64,000 nt of DNA from Sphingomonas sp. HF-S4 (lineage in GTDB: Bacteria > Pseudomonadota > Alphaproteobacteria > Sphingomonadales > Sphingomonadaceae): positions 3,100,001-3,164,000 of the forward strand of contig NZ_JAWJEJ010000001.1 in the NCBI RefSeq assembly GCF_032911445.1. The letters run 5' to 3'. A program made the translations under genes and the position numbers. Position 1 is the stretch's first letter. Each line of letters starts with the position of its first letter. Positions 10,592-17,942 of the stretch are shown piece after piece. The notes under the pieces are model-generated. The model was not told where the DNA came from. It searched no databases and saw nothing but the letters and a program-made list of their open reading frames with translations.

Positions 10592-11121
10592 GCTGGAAGC
10601 CCGGTGATCGCCGCGAAGGCACCAAGGCGATGATCCGCGTCGACCAGGCCGGCGAATATGGCGCGACGCGCATCTATGCCGGGCAGCTCGCGGTGATGGG
10701 CGACCGTACACCCGCCGCACGCACGATCAACGGCATGGCCAACCAGGAGGAGCGGCACCGCGTCTTCTTCGATGCGATGATCGCGCGGCGCGGGGTGCGC
10801 CCGACGGCGCTCCAACCCTTCTGGGACGTCGCGGGCTTCGCGCTCGGCGCTGCGACGGCGGCGATCGGCCCGGCGGCGGCGATGGCGTGCACCGCCGCAG
10901 TCGAGACCGAGATCGATCTTCACTACCAGCGCCAGCTCGCCGAGCTGGGCGAGAACGACCCCGAATTGAGCCACGCCGTCGCCGAGTTTCGCGAGGAGGA
11001 GCTCGAGCATCGCGACACCGCGATCGCCCATGGCGCCGAGACTGCGGTGGCCTATCCACTACTCTCGGGAATGATCCGTCTGGGCTGCCGCGCCGCCATT
11101 GCGATCTCGAAACGGATATGA
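10588..11121 (+). CDS. coq7: Demethoxyubiquinone hydroxylase Coq7/UbiF-type
   Basis: A diiron hydroxylase carrying out the C6 hydroxylation of demethoxyubiquinone in ubiquinone synthesis. Ligand motifs: RVDQAGEYGATRIYAGQ (first Glu), NQEERHRVFF (ExxH), ETEIDLHY (Glu) and EEELEHRDTA (ExxH), the two-repeat ferritin-like arrangement. The start at 10588 gives MSWKPGDRREG and an ATGA overlap with dsbB; an earlier in-frame ATG lies inside dsbB. Length 177 aa fits the short bacterial Coq7. Confidence 0.95.
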   Translation: MSWKPGDRREGTKAMIRVDQAGEYGATRIYAGQLAVMGDRTPAARTINGMANQEERHRVFFDAMIARRGVRPTALQPFWDVAGFALGAATAAIGPAAAMACTAAVETEIDLHYQRQLAELGENDPELSHAVAEFREEELEHRDTAIAHGAETAVAYPLLSGMIRLGCRAAIAISKRI

Positions 11122-11171
11122 CAGGCCCGGTTAAGCGTTAGACCGCCAGACCAGGTGCGAGGAGAAGCCGG

Positions 11172-11573
11172 ATGCTCAAGCGGATCGTGATCATGGCGGG
11201 ACTTGCCGCAGCCCCGTTGCTGATGCCGGTAGCGCAGGCGCAGACCGCGCAGAACGGCGTGCTGCTGATCTATGGCGAAGACAAATGCCCGACCAACGAC
11301 AATGGCGAGGAGATCGTCGTCTGCCAGCGGCTCGACGAATCCGAGCGCTTCCGCATCCCGCAGACGTTGCGCGGCTCGACCGGCCGCCCGCAGGCCAATG
11401 AGAGCTGGGCGGTGCGCTCGGAAGACGCGCTCGACGCGGGCCGGATGGGCACGGGGAGCTGCTCGACCGTCGGCGCCAATGGCTCGACCGGCTGCTTCGT
11501 GCGGAATGCGACACGGGCGCGGGCCGAATCGAAGGAGCGCCGCGAGGCACAGACGGATCTGCCGCTGCCCTGA
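11172..11573 (+). CDS. Secreted protein of unknown function
   Basis: Not a family I can name. The 133-aa product has a Sec signal peptide (about residues 1-23, ending AQAQ) and a mature region with four cysteines in two pairs (DKCP and VVCQ; SCST and GCFV), suggesting two disulfides in the periplasm. The segment EDKCPTNDNGEEIVVCQRLDE recalls small exported proteins I associate with sphingomonads. It has a good Shine-Dalgarno sequence (GCGAGGAGAAG) before the ATG. A short GAGCG-AAG-CGCTC hairpin lies just after the stop. Confidence 0.75.
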   Translation: MLKRIVIMAGLAAAPLLMPVAQAQTAQNGVLLIYGEDKCPTNDNGEEIVVCQRLDESERFRIPQTLRGSTGRPQANESWAVRSEDALDAGRMGTGSCSTVGANGSTGCFVRNATRARAESKERREAQTDLPLP

Positions 11574-11627
11574 TTTGCTCCGAGCGAAGCGCTCCTTCCT
11601 CCCCTCGAAACGAACGGTTATGGCTTG

Positions 11628-12848
11628 CTAGGCTGATTTTGCCCTTACCAGCCACGCCGGCGGCGGACGCAGCACGCAGTCGCCGATGATCCACAGCATC
11701 GCCGCCCCGCGCACCCCTGCGGCAATCGCGATATGCCCATGCGTCGTCGCGAGCCAGGCGCCCTCCAACCCGGCGAACCACCAGAATTCGGCGAAGAAGG
11801 CGGCCACGCCACCCAGCACGAACAGCGCGACAGGCCAGAGCCGAGGCGCGGTGAGCAGCAGCAGCGGATAGAGCCACAGGTCGAACTGCGGCGAATAGAC
11901 CTTGTTGGTCAGCATGAACCAGGCGAGCACCGGAGTGAACAGCACCCAGAGATGGCTGCGATGCCGGCGCCAGCCGAGCGCGACGATCAGCGCGAAACCG
12001 AGCAGGAAGGCGAGCGCTGCGTAGCGGTTGCGATCGTCGACCGACGTGAACCACCAGCCCTGGTTCGCCAGCACGTCCCAGCTTGCCGCTACGGTGCCTG
12101 CGCGCTCCTGCGAGAAGCGATAGAATTCGCTCCAATTGTCGAAAGCGAACAGCGCGACCGGCGCGTTGACCAGTGCCCAGGCACCGATCGCCGCTGCCGA
12201 CAGTGCCGTCGCCCGCATCAGCCGCTCGCGCCACGGCCGGGCGTCGTCGGACAAAGCGGATAGCCCGATCAGCGGCAGCGCGAGCACCGGGAACAGCTTG
12301 GCGGCCGCGCCCAGTCCTGCGGCGGCGGCAGCGGGTACCAGCCTGCCCTCGCGCGCAAGCACCATCGCGGCCACCGCGAGCGCGACCGCGCCCATGTCCC
12401 AATTATGCCCGAGATAGAGGAGGAGCGGCGGCGCGAGCACCCAGGCCCATAGCCGCTTCCGCTCCATTCCCGCGTGCAGGAACAGCTTCAGCACCAGTGC
12501 GGCGAGCAGCGCATTGACTAGCACCACGAGCCCGAGGAAATGGAAGTCGCGTGCGCGCGGACCGAACAGCAATCGTGCCGCGCTCCCCTCCGCCCAGATC
12601 TGTGCGCCGGTGAGCACGGGATACTCCATCCGCGTCTCGAAATAGGGGACTTTCCCCTCGGCGACCTGGCGGCCGTGCCAGAAGGGCATCACGTCGTTGT
12701 AGCAGCCGGTGGTGTACTGCTCGAGGTTGGTCCAGCCGCCGGGCACGCAATGCCCCTTGAACAGCCATCCGGCACTACACGTCGCCGCAAGCGCCAGCCA
12801 CAGCGCGGCAATCCGCCAGTTGATCTCGCGCGGAACGGCCCTGCTCAT
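11628..12848 (-). CDS. GT87 (DUF2029)-type polytopic glycosyltransferase-like membrane protein
   Basis: A 406-residue protein with about nine or ten hydrophobic helices. A large first loop contains DVMPFWHGRQVAEGKVPYFETRMEYPVLT, the pattern of the mannosyltransferase-like DUF2029/GT87 family, which uses polyprenyl-phosphate sugars at the membrane. Further family features are the aromatic YLGHNWDMGAVALAV and AWFMLTNKVYSPQFDLWLYPLL. Its substrate cannot be told. It is transcribed toward, and converges with, the secreted-protein gene at 11172, and is divergent from the SOS-controlled radical SAM gene 80 bp away. Confidence 0.75.
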   Translation of the reverse strand: MSRAVPREINWRIAALWLALAATCSAGWLFKGHCVPGGWTNLEQYTTGCYNDVMPFWHGRQVAEGKVPYFETRMEYPVLTGAQIWAEGSAARLLFGPRARDFHFLGLVVLVNALLAALVLKLFLHAGMERKRLWAWVLAPPLLLYLGHNWDMGAVALAVAAMVLAREGRLVPAAAAAGLGAAAKLFPVLALPLIGLSALSDDARPWRERLMRATALSAAAIGAWALVNAPVALFAFDNWSEFYRFSQERAGTVAASWDVLANQGWWFTSVDDRNRYAALAFLLGFALIVALGWRRHRSHLWVLFTPVLAWFMLTNKVYSPQFDLWLYPLLLLTAPRLWPVALFVLGGVAAFFAEFWWFAGLEGAWLATTHGHIAIAAGVRGAAMLWIIGDCVLRPPPAWLVRAKSA

Positions 12849-12911
12849 CGCCGCGTTGCTTATCGCGCAGGTGCGTGGAGGTCCACTCGCCTCTGGACTT
12901 AGTGATTACGA

Positions 12912-12926
12912 GAACATAGTTAGAAC
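12912..12926 (+). promoter_or_regulatory. LexA box (SOS operator) upstream of radical SAM repair gene
   Basis: The sequence GAAC-ATAGTTA-GAAC is an exact match to the direct-repeat LexA site of alphaproteobacteria (GAAC-N7-GAAC, equivalently GTTC-N7-GTTC). It ends 2 bp before the ATG of the radical SAM gene, so bound LexA would block transcription and ribosome access. A second box with the same core and similar flanks occurs at 63847-63861. Confidence 0.85.
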
Positions 12927-12928
12927 AT

Positions 12929-14179
12929 ATGGCTCAGCTCGATCTCCGCGCGAAATTGGCGATTTTGGCCGACGCCGCCAAATATGATGCTTCCTGCTCG
13001 TCGTCGGGATCGGTCAAGCGCACCTCCACCGGCGGCAAGGGCATGGGCTCGACCGATGGCGGGATGGGCATCTGTCACGCCTATGCGCCCGACGGTCGCT
13101 GCATCAGCCTGCTCAAGATCCTGCTGACCAACAGCTGCATCTTCGACTGCCACTACTGCATCAACCGCAAGAGCTCGAATGTTCGCCGCGCGCGCTTCAC
13201 CCCCGAGGAAGTCGTCAAGCTGACACTCAATTTCTACAAGCGCAATTATATCGAAGGGCTGTTCCTCTCCTCCGGCATCATCCGATCGTCGAACTATACG
13301 ATGGAGCAGATCGTCCGCGTCGCGCAGCTGCTGCGCGAGGAGCATGATTTTCGCGGCTATATCCATTTGAAGACGATCCCCGACGCCGATCCCGAGCTGG
13401 TCCACCAGGCCGGGCTCTACGCCGATCGCGTGTCGATCAATGTCGAGCTGCCCACTGTGGCGGGGCTCACTCGGCTGGCACCCGAAAAGTCGGCGACACG
13501 GATCGAAGGCGCGATGCGCGACGTGCGCGGTGCGATCGACGATACCGGCGATGCGAAGAAGCGATTCAAATCGGCGCCCAAATTCGCCCCCGCCGGCCAA
13601 TCGACCCAGATGATCGTCGGCGCCGACGCCGCGACCGACGGCGACATCATCACCCGCGCCGCCGGGCTCTACGACCGTTTCGCGCTGCGCCGCGTCTATT
13701 ACTCGGCGTTTAGCCCGATCCCCGATGCGAGCGCAGTGCTCCCGCTCCAGCGCCCGCCGCTGATGCGCGAACATCGGCTTTACCAGTCCGACTGGCTGAT
13801 GCGCTTCTACGACTATCAGCCGTGCGAAGTCGCCGACGCGGCCGATGCCGCGACGGGCATGCTGCCGCTCGACATCGATCCCAAGCTCGCCTGGGCACTC
13901 AAGTTTCGCGACCGCTTCCCCGTCGACGTCAACCGCGCCCCGCGCGAGGCGTTGCTCCGCGTCCCCGGGCTCGGGGTAAAGGCGGTCGATGCGATCCTCG
14001 CCGCGCGCCGCTGGCGCCGGCTGCACCTCGCCGATATCGCGCGGCTGACCGCGTCGATCAAAAAGGTCCGTCCGTTCCTCGTTGCCGAGGACTGGCGGCC
14101 GGTAGCATTGTCCGACCGCGCCGATTTGCGCACGCTCGTCGCCCCCAAGCGCGAACAGCTCGAGCTGTTCGCGGCGTGA
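12929..14179 (+). CDS. Putative DNA modification/repair radical SAM protein
   Basis: The 416-aa protein has the radical SAM cluster motif in SCIFDCHYCINRKSS (C-x3-C-x2-C), which would bind a 4Fe-4S cluster and S-adenosylmethionine. At the C-terminus a helix-hairpin-helix segment (VNRAPREALLRVPGLGVKAV) suggests DNA binding. This is the family often encoded beside UdgX-type uracil-DNA glycosylases; its chemistry is unknown. Here UdgX lies 3.8 kb downstream on the same strand with unrelated genes between. The LexA box at 12912-12926 points to induction by DNA damage. Confidence 0.9.
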   Translation: MAQLDLRAKLAILADAAKYDASCSSSGSVKRTSTGGKGMGSTDGGMGICHAYAPDGRCISLLKILLTNSCIFDCHYCINRKSSNVRRARFTPEEVVKLTLNFYKRNYIEGLFLSSGIIRSSNYTMEQIVRVAQLLREEHDFRGYIHLKTIPDADPELVHQAGLYADRVSINVELPTVAGLTRLAPEKSATRIEGAMRDVRGAIDDTGDAKKRFKSAPKFAPAGQSTQMIVGADAATDGDIITRAAGLYDRFALRRVYYSAFSPIPDASAVLPLQRPPLMREHRLYQSDWLMRFYDYQPCEVADAADAATGMLPLDIDPKLAWALKFRDRFPVDVNRAPREALLRVPGLGVKAVDAILAARRWRRLHLADIARLTASIKKVRPFLVAEDWRPVALSDRADLRTLVAPKREQLELFAA

Positions 14180-14241
14180 GAATGATTCGCGGGTGAAACC
14201 TCGCCCCCTGGCCGCCGTTGGGCCAGCGAGGAGACATTCCA

Positions 14242-14724
14242 ATGGCCCAATCCCGCATCTTCGCCGACCTGATCGCCGACCATGACCGCCAGCGCGACCT
14301 GCTCGCGCGCGTCGGCGAGACTTCGGGCGACAGCGAGGAACGTCGCGCGCTGTTCGAGGAATTGCGGCTCGAGCTCCAGGCGCATGCCGCGGCCGAGGAG
14401 GAGACGCTCTATGCGACGATGCTCGCCGATCCCGAGCTGCGCGAGGAAGCGCGCCACTCGGTTTCCGAGCACAAGGAAGTCGATGACTTTTTAGGCGAGC
14501 TGATCGAAATGGAGATGTCGTCGTCGGGTTGGTTGGTGAAGTTCAAGGAGATGCGCCACCGCTATCTCCACCATATCGACGAGGAAGAGGAAGAGATGTT
14601 CCCCACCGCCGAGAAGCGGCTCTCGGCAGCCGAGGAGGAACGGCTCGGCAAGATCTTCGAGAAACGCAAGCCCAGGGAACTCGAGCGCGCCGAGGCGCAT
14701 CCGCCGGGCGACGAACGGGAATGA
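14242..14724 (+). CDS. Hemerythrin HHE-domain protein
   Basis: A 160-aa, helical, acidic cytoplasmic protein with the hemerythrin iron ligands visible as DLIADHDRQRD, LQAHAAAEEETLY, HSVSEHKEVDDFL and HRYLHHIDEEEEEMFP. Such proteins bind a diiron centre and are linked to oxygen, NO or iron handling. The start at 14242 is preceded by GAGGAGA with good spacing; an in-frame TTG 24 bp upstream would swallow that ribosome-binding site. Its stop abuts the Lrp gene stop (TGATCA), so the two genes converge. Confidence 0.88.
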   Translation: MAQSRIFADLIADHDRQRDLLARVGETSGDSEERRALFEELRLELQAHAAAEEETLYATMLADPELREEARHSVSEHKEVDDFLGELIEMEMSSSGWLVKFKEMRHRYLHHIDEEEEEMFPTAEKRLSAAEEERLGKIFEKRKPRELERAEAHPPGDERE

Positions 14725-15204
14725 TCAGCCCGCTGGTTGGACTGGCACGAACAGGGTGCGCTTGCCCACGCCGAGCGCGACATTCGTGGTGAAGCGGCGC
14801 ACGTTCGGGTTTTCGGCCATCAGCCGGCTCATCAGCGCGTCATAGGCGCCGACGTCGGGTGCGACGACGACGAGGATGAAGTCGGCGGTGCCGGTGACGT
14901 AGTAGAATTGTTGAATGCCCTCCTCCGCCGCGAGCCATTGGCGCAGTCGCGCGAGCAGTTCGGGGCGCTCGCGCTCGATCTCCAGCGCGGTCAGGAAGAA
15001 GTTGGGCTTGCCGACCTTCATGGGATCGACCACCGCGGTGGTGGCGACGATTACGCCGTCGTCGCGCAACCGCTTGAGCCGGCGCAGCACTGCGGACGGC
15101 GATAGCCCTACGTCTTCGGCCAGCGCGTCCGCGGTTCGATCGGCATCGCGCTGGACGAGCGCGAGCAGCTTGCGGTCGAACGCGTCGAGATCGGATCTGG
15201 CCAT
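14725..15204 (-). CDS. Lrp/AsnC family transcriptional regulator
   Basis: The 159-aa protein has an N-terminal winged helix (LDAFDRKLLALVQRDADRTADALAEDVGLSPSAVLRRLKRLRDDGVI in sequence order, about residues 4-50) and a C-terminal RAM/effector domain (about 70-150, with IQQFYYVTGTADFILVV). Family members bind amino acids and control their metabolism. The start giving MARSDLDAFDRK is preferred; upstream in-frame codons run through the divergent promoter region of the VOC gene, which is a possible target. Confidence 0.9.
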   Translation of the reverse strand: MARSDLDAFDRKLLALVQRDADRTADALAEDVGLSPSAVLRRLKRLRDDGVIVATTAVVDPMKVGKPNFFLTALEIERERPELLARLRQWLAAEEGIQQFYYVTGTADFILVVVAPDVGAYDALMSRLMAENPNVRRFTTNVALGVGKRTLFVPVQPAG

Positions 15205-15310
15205 CGCCGCCACCCTAGCGCCGATCTTCACTGGAATCCGGCATTTTGGCCGGTGCTTTCGCCAAAAATCCGCGTCGCGCGCCCGTATCTCTCCCCGCAA
15301 GGAGAGCCGC

Positions 15311-15673
15311 ATGATCGACCATATCGAAATCCAGACCGAGCGCATGGCCGAAAGCCTGCTTTTCTACGCCAAGGCGCTGGAGCCACTCGGCTATGTCCAG
15401 AAGATCGACGGGATCGCCAAGGGGTTCGGCAACGACGGCGCGCTCGACCTGTTCCTGGTGAAGGGCGAGCCCTCGAAGCTCCACTTCGCCTTTGCCGCAC
15501 CCGATCGGGCCACGGTCGATCGGATCTACGACACCGCGCGCGGCGCTCGGCTGACGCTCGATCGCGCGCCCGGGCTCGCCCCGCATATCCACCCGAACTA
15601 CTATGCCGGCTATCTGCGCGATCCTGACGGGCGGCTGATCGAATTCGTGTGCCACCAGGCCGAACCCGGCTAA
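15311..15673 (+). CDS. VOC (glyoxalase/bleomycin resistance) family protein
   Basis: A 120-aa single-domain vicinal-oxygen-chelate protein. It starts IDHIEIQTERMAESLLFYAKALEPLGY, has a metal-ligand pattern (His3 in IDHIE, then AGYLRDPDGRLIEFV with Glu) and ends after VCHQAEPG. VOC proteins act as dioxygenases, isomerases or resistance proteins; the substrate here is unknown. The ATG at 15311 has an AAGGAGAG Shine-Dalgarno sequence. Divergent from the Lrp regulator, 106 bp apart. Confidence 0.85.
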   Translation: MIDHIEIQTERMAESLLFYAKALEPLGYVQKIDGIAKGFGNDGALDLFLVKGEPSKLHFAFAAPDRATVDRIYDTARGARLTLDRAPGLAPHIHPNYYAGYLRDPDGRLIEFVCHQAEPG

Positions 15674-15735
15674 TTAACAAGGCTGTCAATTCGTCCGCGG
15701 CTGCGTATCATGCCCGAAAAACAGGGGAGAGAGCG

Positions 15736-16923
15736 ATGCTGCGAAGCTGGACGCTTGCCGCGCTGCTTGCCGCCGGACCGGCGGCGGCGCAAACCGTGAC
15801 GGTCGAGGCCGGGCCCGATGCGCAGGAACGGCTCCAGACCGCGCTGATCGAAGCGAAGCCCGGCAGCATAATTTGGATCGGCGCAGGGCGGTTCGAGCTG
15901 ACCGACGGGCTCAGCCTCGATGTCGACCGGGTGACCGTGCGCGGCGCGGGACCGGACCAGACCGTGCTCAGCTTCAAGGGCCAGCTCGGCGCGGGCGAAG
16001 GGCTGCTGGTGACGTCGGACGACGTCGTGCTGCGCGGCTTCGCGGTCGAGGACAGCAAGGGCGACGGGATCAAGTCCAAGGGCGCCGACCGCATCGTCTA
16101 CAAGGACATCCGAGTCGAATGGACCGGCGGGCCCAAGCAGACCAACGGCGCGTACGGCGTCTATCCGGTATCGAGCACGACGATCCTGATCGACGGCGTA
16201 GAAGTGAAGGGTGCGTCGGACGCTGGGATCTATGTCGGACAGTCCGAGCAGATCGTGGTGCGCAATTCGCGCGTATCGGGCAACGTCGCCGGGATCGAGA
16301 TCGAGAACAGCCGCCACGCCGATGTCTTCGGGAATCTCGCCACCGGCAATACCGGCGGCATCCTGGTGTTCGACATGCCGAGCTTGCCCAAGATGGGTGG
16401 CGGCGAGGTGCGCGTGTTCGAGAACCGGGTGATCGACAACAACCAGGCCAATTTCGCGCCCAAGGGCAATATCGTCGCGACCGTGCCGCCGGGGACGGGC
16501 GTGCTGATCATGGCCAACGACAATGTCCATGTGATGCGCAACGAACTGTCAGGCAATGCCACTGCGAACGTGATGATCACCGCCTATCGCCAGAGCTATG
16601 ACGATCCCAAGTTCAAGCCGGTGCCGACACGGATCATGGTTGCCGGGAACAAGCACGGCCGCGCAGGCTATGCGCCGGGCTTTCCGGGCGGCGATCAGGT
16701 TGCCGCTGCTCTGGGGGGCATGATCCCGCCCGTGCTTTGGGACGGCAGCGGTGATCCTGCCACGCTGCGGGTGCGCGACGGAGTGCCGGTGCTGAGCATG
16801 GGATTGCAGCAGGGCGCGCCGATCGAGACCGCCAAGCCCGCCCCGGTCGAGCTCAATGGTGCCGAGGCGCCGATTCCTGCAACAGTGGTGCTCCCCGCGG
16901 CGATGGAGGCGGCGGCCAAGTGA
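15736..16923 (+). CDS. Exported parallel beta-helix protein (TIGR03805-like)
   Basis: A 395-aa exported protein: the signal peptide ends near GPAAAQ, then a right-handed beta-helix built from repeats of the type VVLRGFAVEDSKGDGIKSKG and TTILIDGVEVKGASDAGIY. This is the family that pairs with diheme cytochromes of the SO2930 type (TIGR03806) in other bacteria. It overlaps the next gene by 4 bp (GTGA), so the two are translationally coupled. It may bind or process a polysaccharide or surface component, but no catalytic residues can be named with confidence. Confidence 0.85.
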   Translation: MLRSWTLAALLAAGPAAAQTVTVEAGPDAQERLQTALIEAKPGSIIWIGAGRFELTDGLSLDVDRVTVRGAGPDQTVLSFKGQLGAGEGLLVTSDDVVLRGFAVEDSKGDGIKSKGADRIVYKDIRVEWTGGPKQTNGAYGVYPVSSTTILIDGVEVKGASDAGIYVGQSEQIVVRNSRVSGNVAGIEIENSRHADVFGNLATGNTGGILVFDMPSLPKMGGGEVRVFENRVIDNNQANFAPKGNIVATVPPGTGVLIMANDNVHVMRNELSGNATANVMITAYRQSYDDPKFKPVPTRIMVAGNKHGRAGYAPGFPGGDQVAAALGGMIPPVLWDGSGDPATLRVRDGVPVLSMGLQQGAPIETAKPAPVELNGAEAPIPATVVLPAAMEAAAK

Positions 16924-17939
16924 AGGCGCTCGCCGCGGCGGTGCTGCTGTTCTGTGCGGCGCTCGCCGGGCGGCCGGGTGACGTGAATGACGCGGCAATC
17001 ACTGGCGAAGCATTGCCGGCCAGGCTCTCCGACTATGGCTTCTTCACCGATCTCGCCGGCGAGATCCCCGCGGCGCGGGTGACGCCCTATGATCTCGAGA
17101 CGCAGCTCTTCTCGGATTACGCCGCCAAGCATCGCTATCTTTACGTTCCAGCGGGACAAAAGGCGCGGTACGACGCCGAGGCGGCGCTGGACCTGCCGGT
17201 GGGCAGCGCGATCATCAAGACATTCGGCTATCCGCAGCGCGGCAGGTTCAAGCCACTGGAAACGCGGCTGCTGCTGCGGCGTGCGAGCGGGTGGGTGGCG
17301 CTGCCCTATGTGTGGAACGCCGAAGGGAGCGAGGCGCTGCTCAAGCGCGCGGGGACTCGGATTCCGGTGACCTTCACCGATCCTTCCGGCGCGCCACGCA
17401 GCATCAGCTATGCCGTGCCCAACCAGAACCAGTGCAAGGACTGCCATGCGCTGTCCGGCGCGATCATGCCTATCGGAATGAAGGCGCGCTATCTCCATCA
17501 CGACGGCCAGCTCGAGAAGCTGGTAGCCGCCGGTATGCTCGACCGGTCGCCGGGAGATGCGCCAAGGGTAGCGCGGTGGAACGATGCCAGAGCGCCGATC
17601 GAGGCGCGGGCGCGCGCCTATCTGGAGATCAACTGCGCGCATTGCCACAACCCAGCCGGTGCGGCGTCGAACTCGGGACTGTTCCTGGAACTGTCGCGCG
17701 CCGATCCGGTGGCGCTCGGCATCGGCAAGCGCCCGGTGGCAGCAGGACGCGGCAGCGGCGGGCGCGACTTCGCGATCGCGCCGGGCGATCCGGATGCTTC
17801 GATCCTGATCTATCGGATGGAAAGCACCGATCCGGGGGTCGCGATGCCCGAGCTAGGGCGGGCGACGGTGCACGCCGAGGGGGTGGCGCTGTTGCGCGAA
17901 TGGATTGCTTCGATGCCGAAATCCAATGATGCACGTTAA
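16920..17939 (+). CDS. SO2930-family diheme c-type cytochrome (TIGR03806-like)
   Basis: An exported 339-aa protein with a signal peptide (about 1-17) and two haem-c attachment motifs, QCKDCHAL and NCAHCHNP. The conserved start of the mature region, LSDYGFFTDLAGEIPAARVTPYDLETQLFSDYA, is typical of this family. Start is GTG overlapping the stop of the beta-helix gene. The partner is its usual neighbour, implying that the pair works together in the periplasm; the electron donor or substrate is not known. UdgX begins 3 bp after its stop. Confidence 0.88.
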   Translation: MKALAAAVLLFCAALAGRPGDVNDAAITGEALPARLSDYGFFTDLAGEIPAARVTPYDLETQLFSDYAAKHRYLYVPAGQKARYDAEAALDLPVGSAIIKTFGYPQRGRFKPLETRLLLRRASGWVALPYVWNAEGSEALLKRAGTRIPVTFTDPSGAPRSISYAVPNQNQCKDCHALSGAIMPIGMKARYLHHDGQLEKLVAAGMLDRSPGDAPRVARWNDARAPIEARARAYLEINCAHCHNPAGAASNSGLFLELSRADPVALGIGKRPVAAGRGSGGRDFAIAPGDPDASILIYRMESTDPGVAMPELGRATVHAEGVALLREWIASMPKSNDAR

Positions 17940-17942
17940 CGG

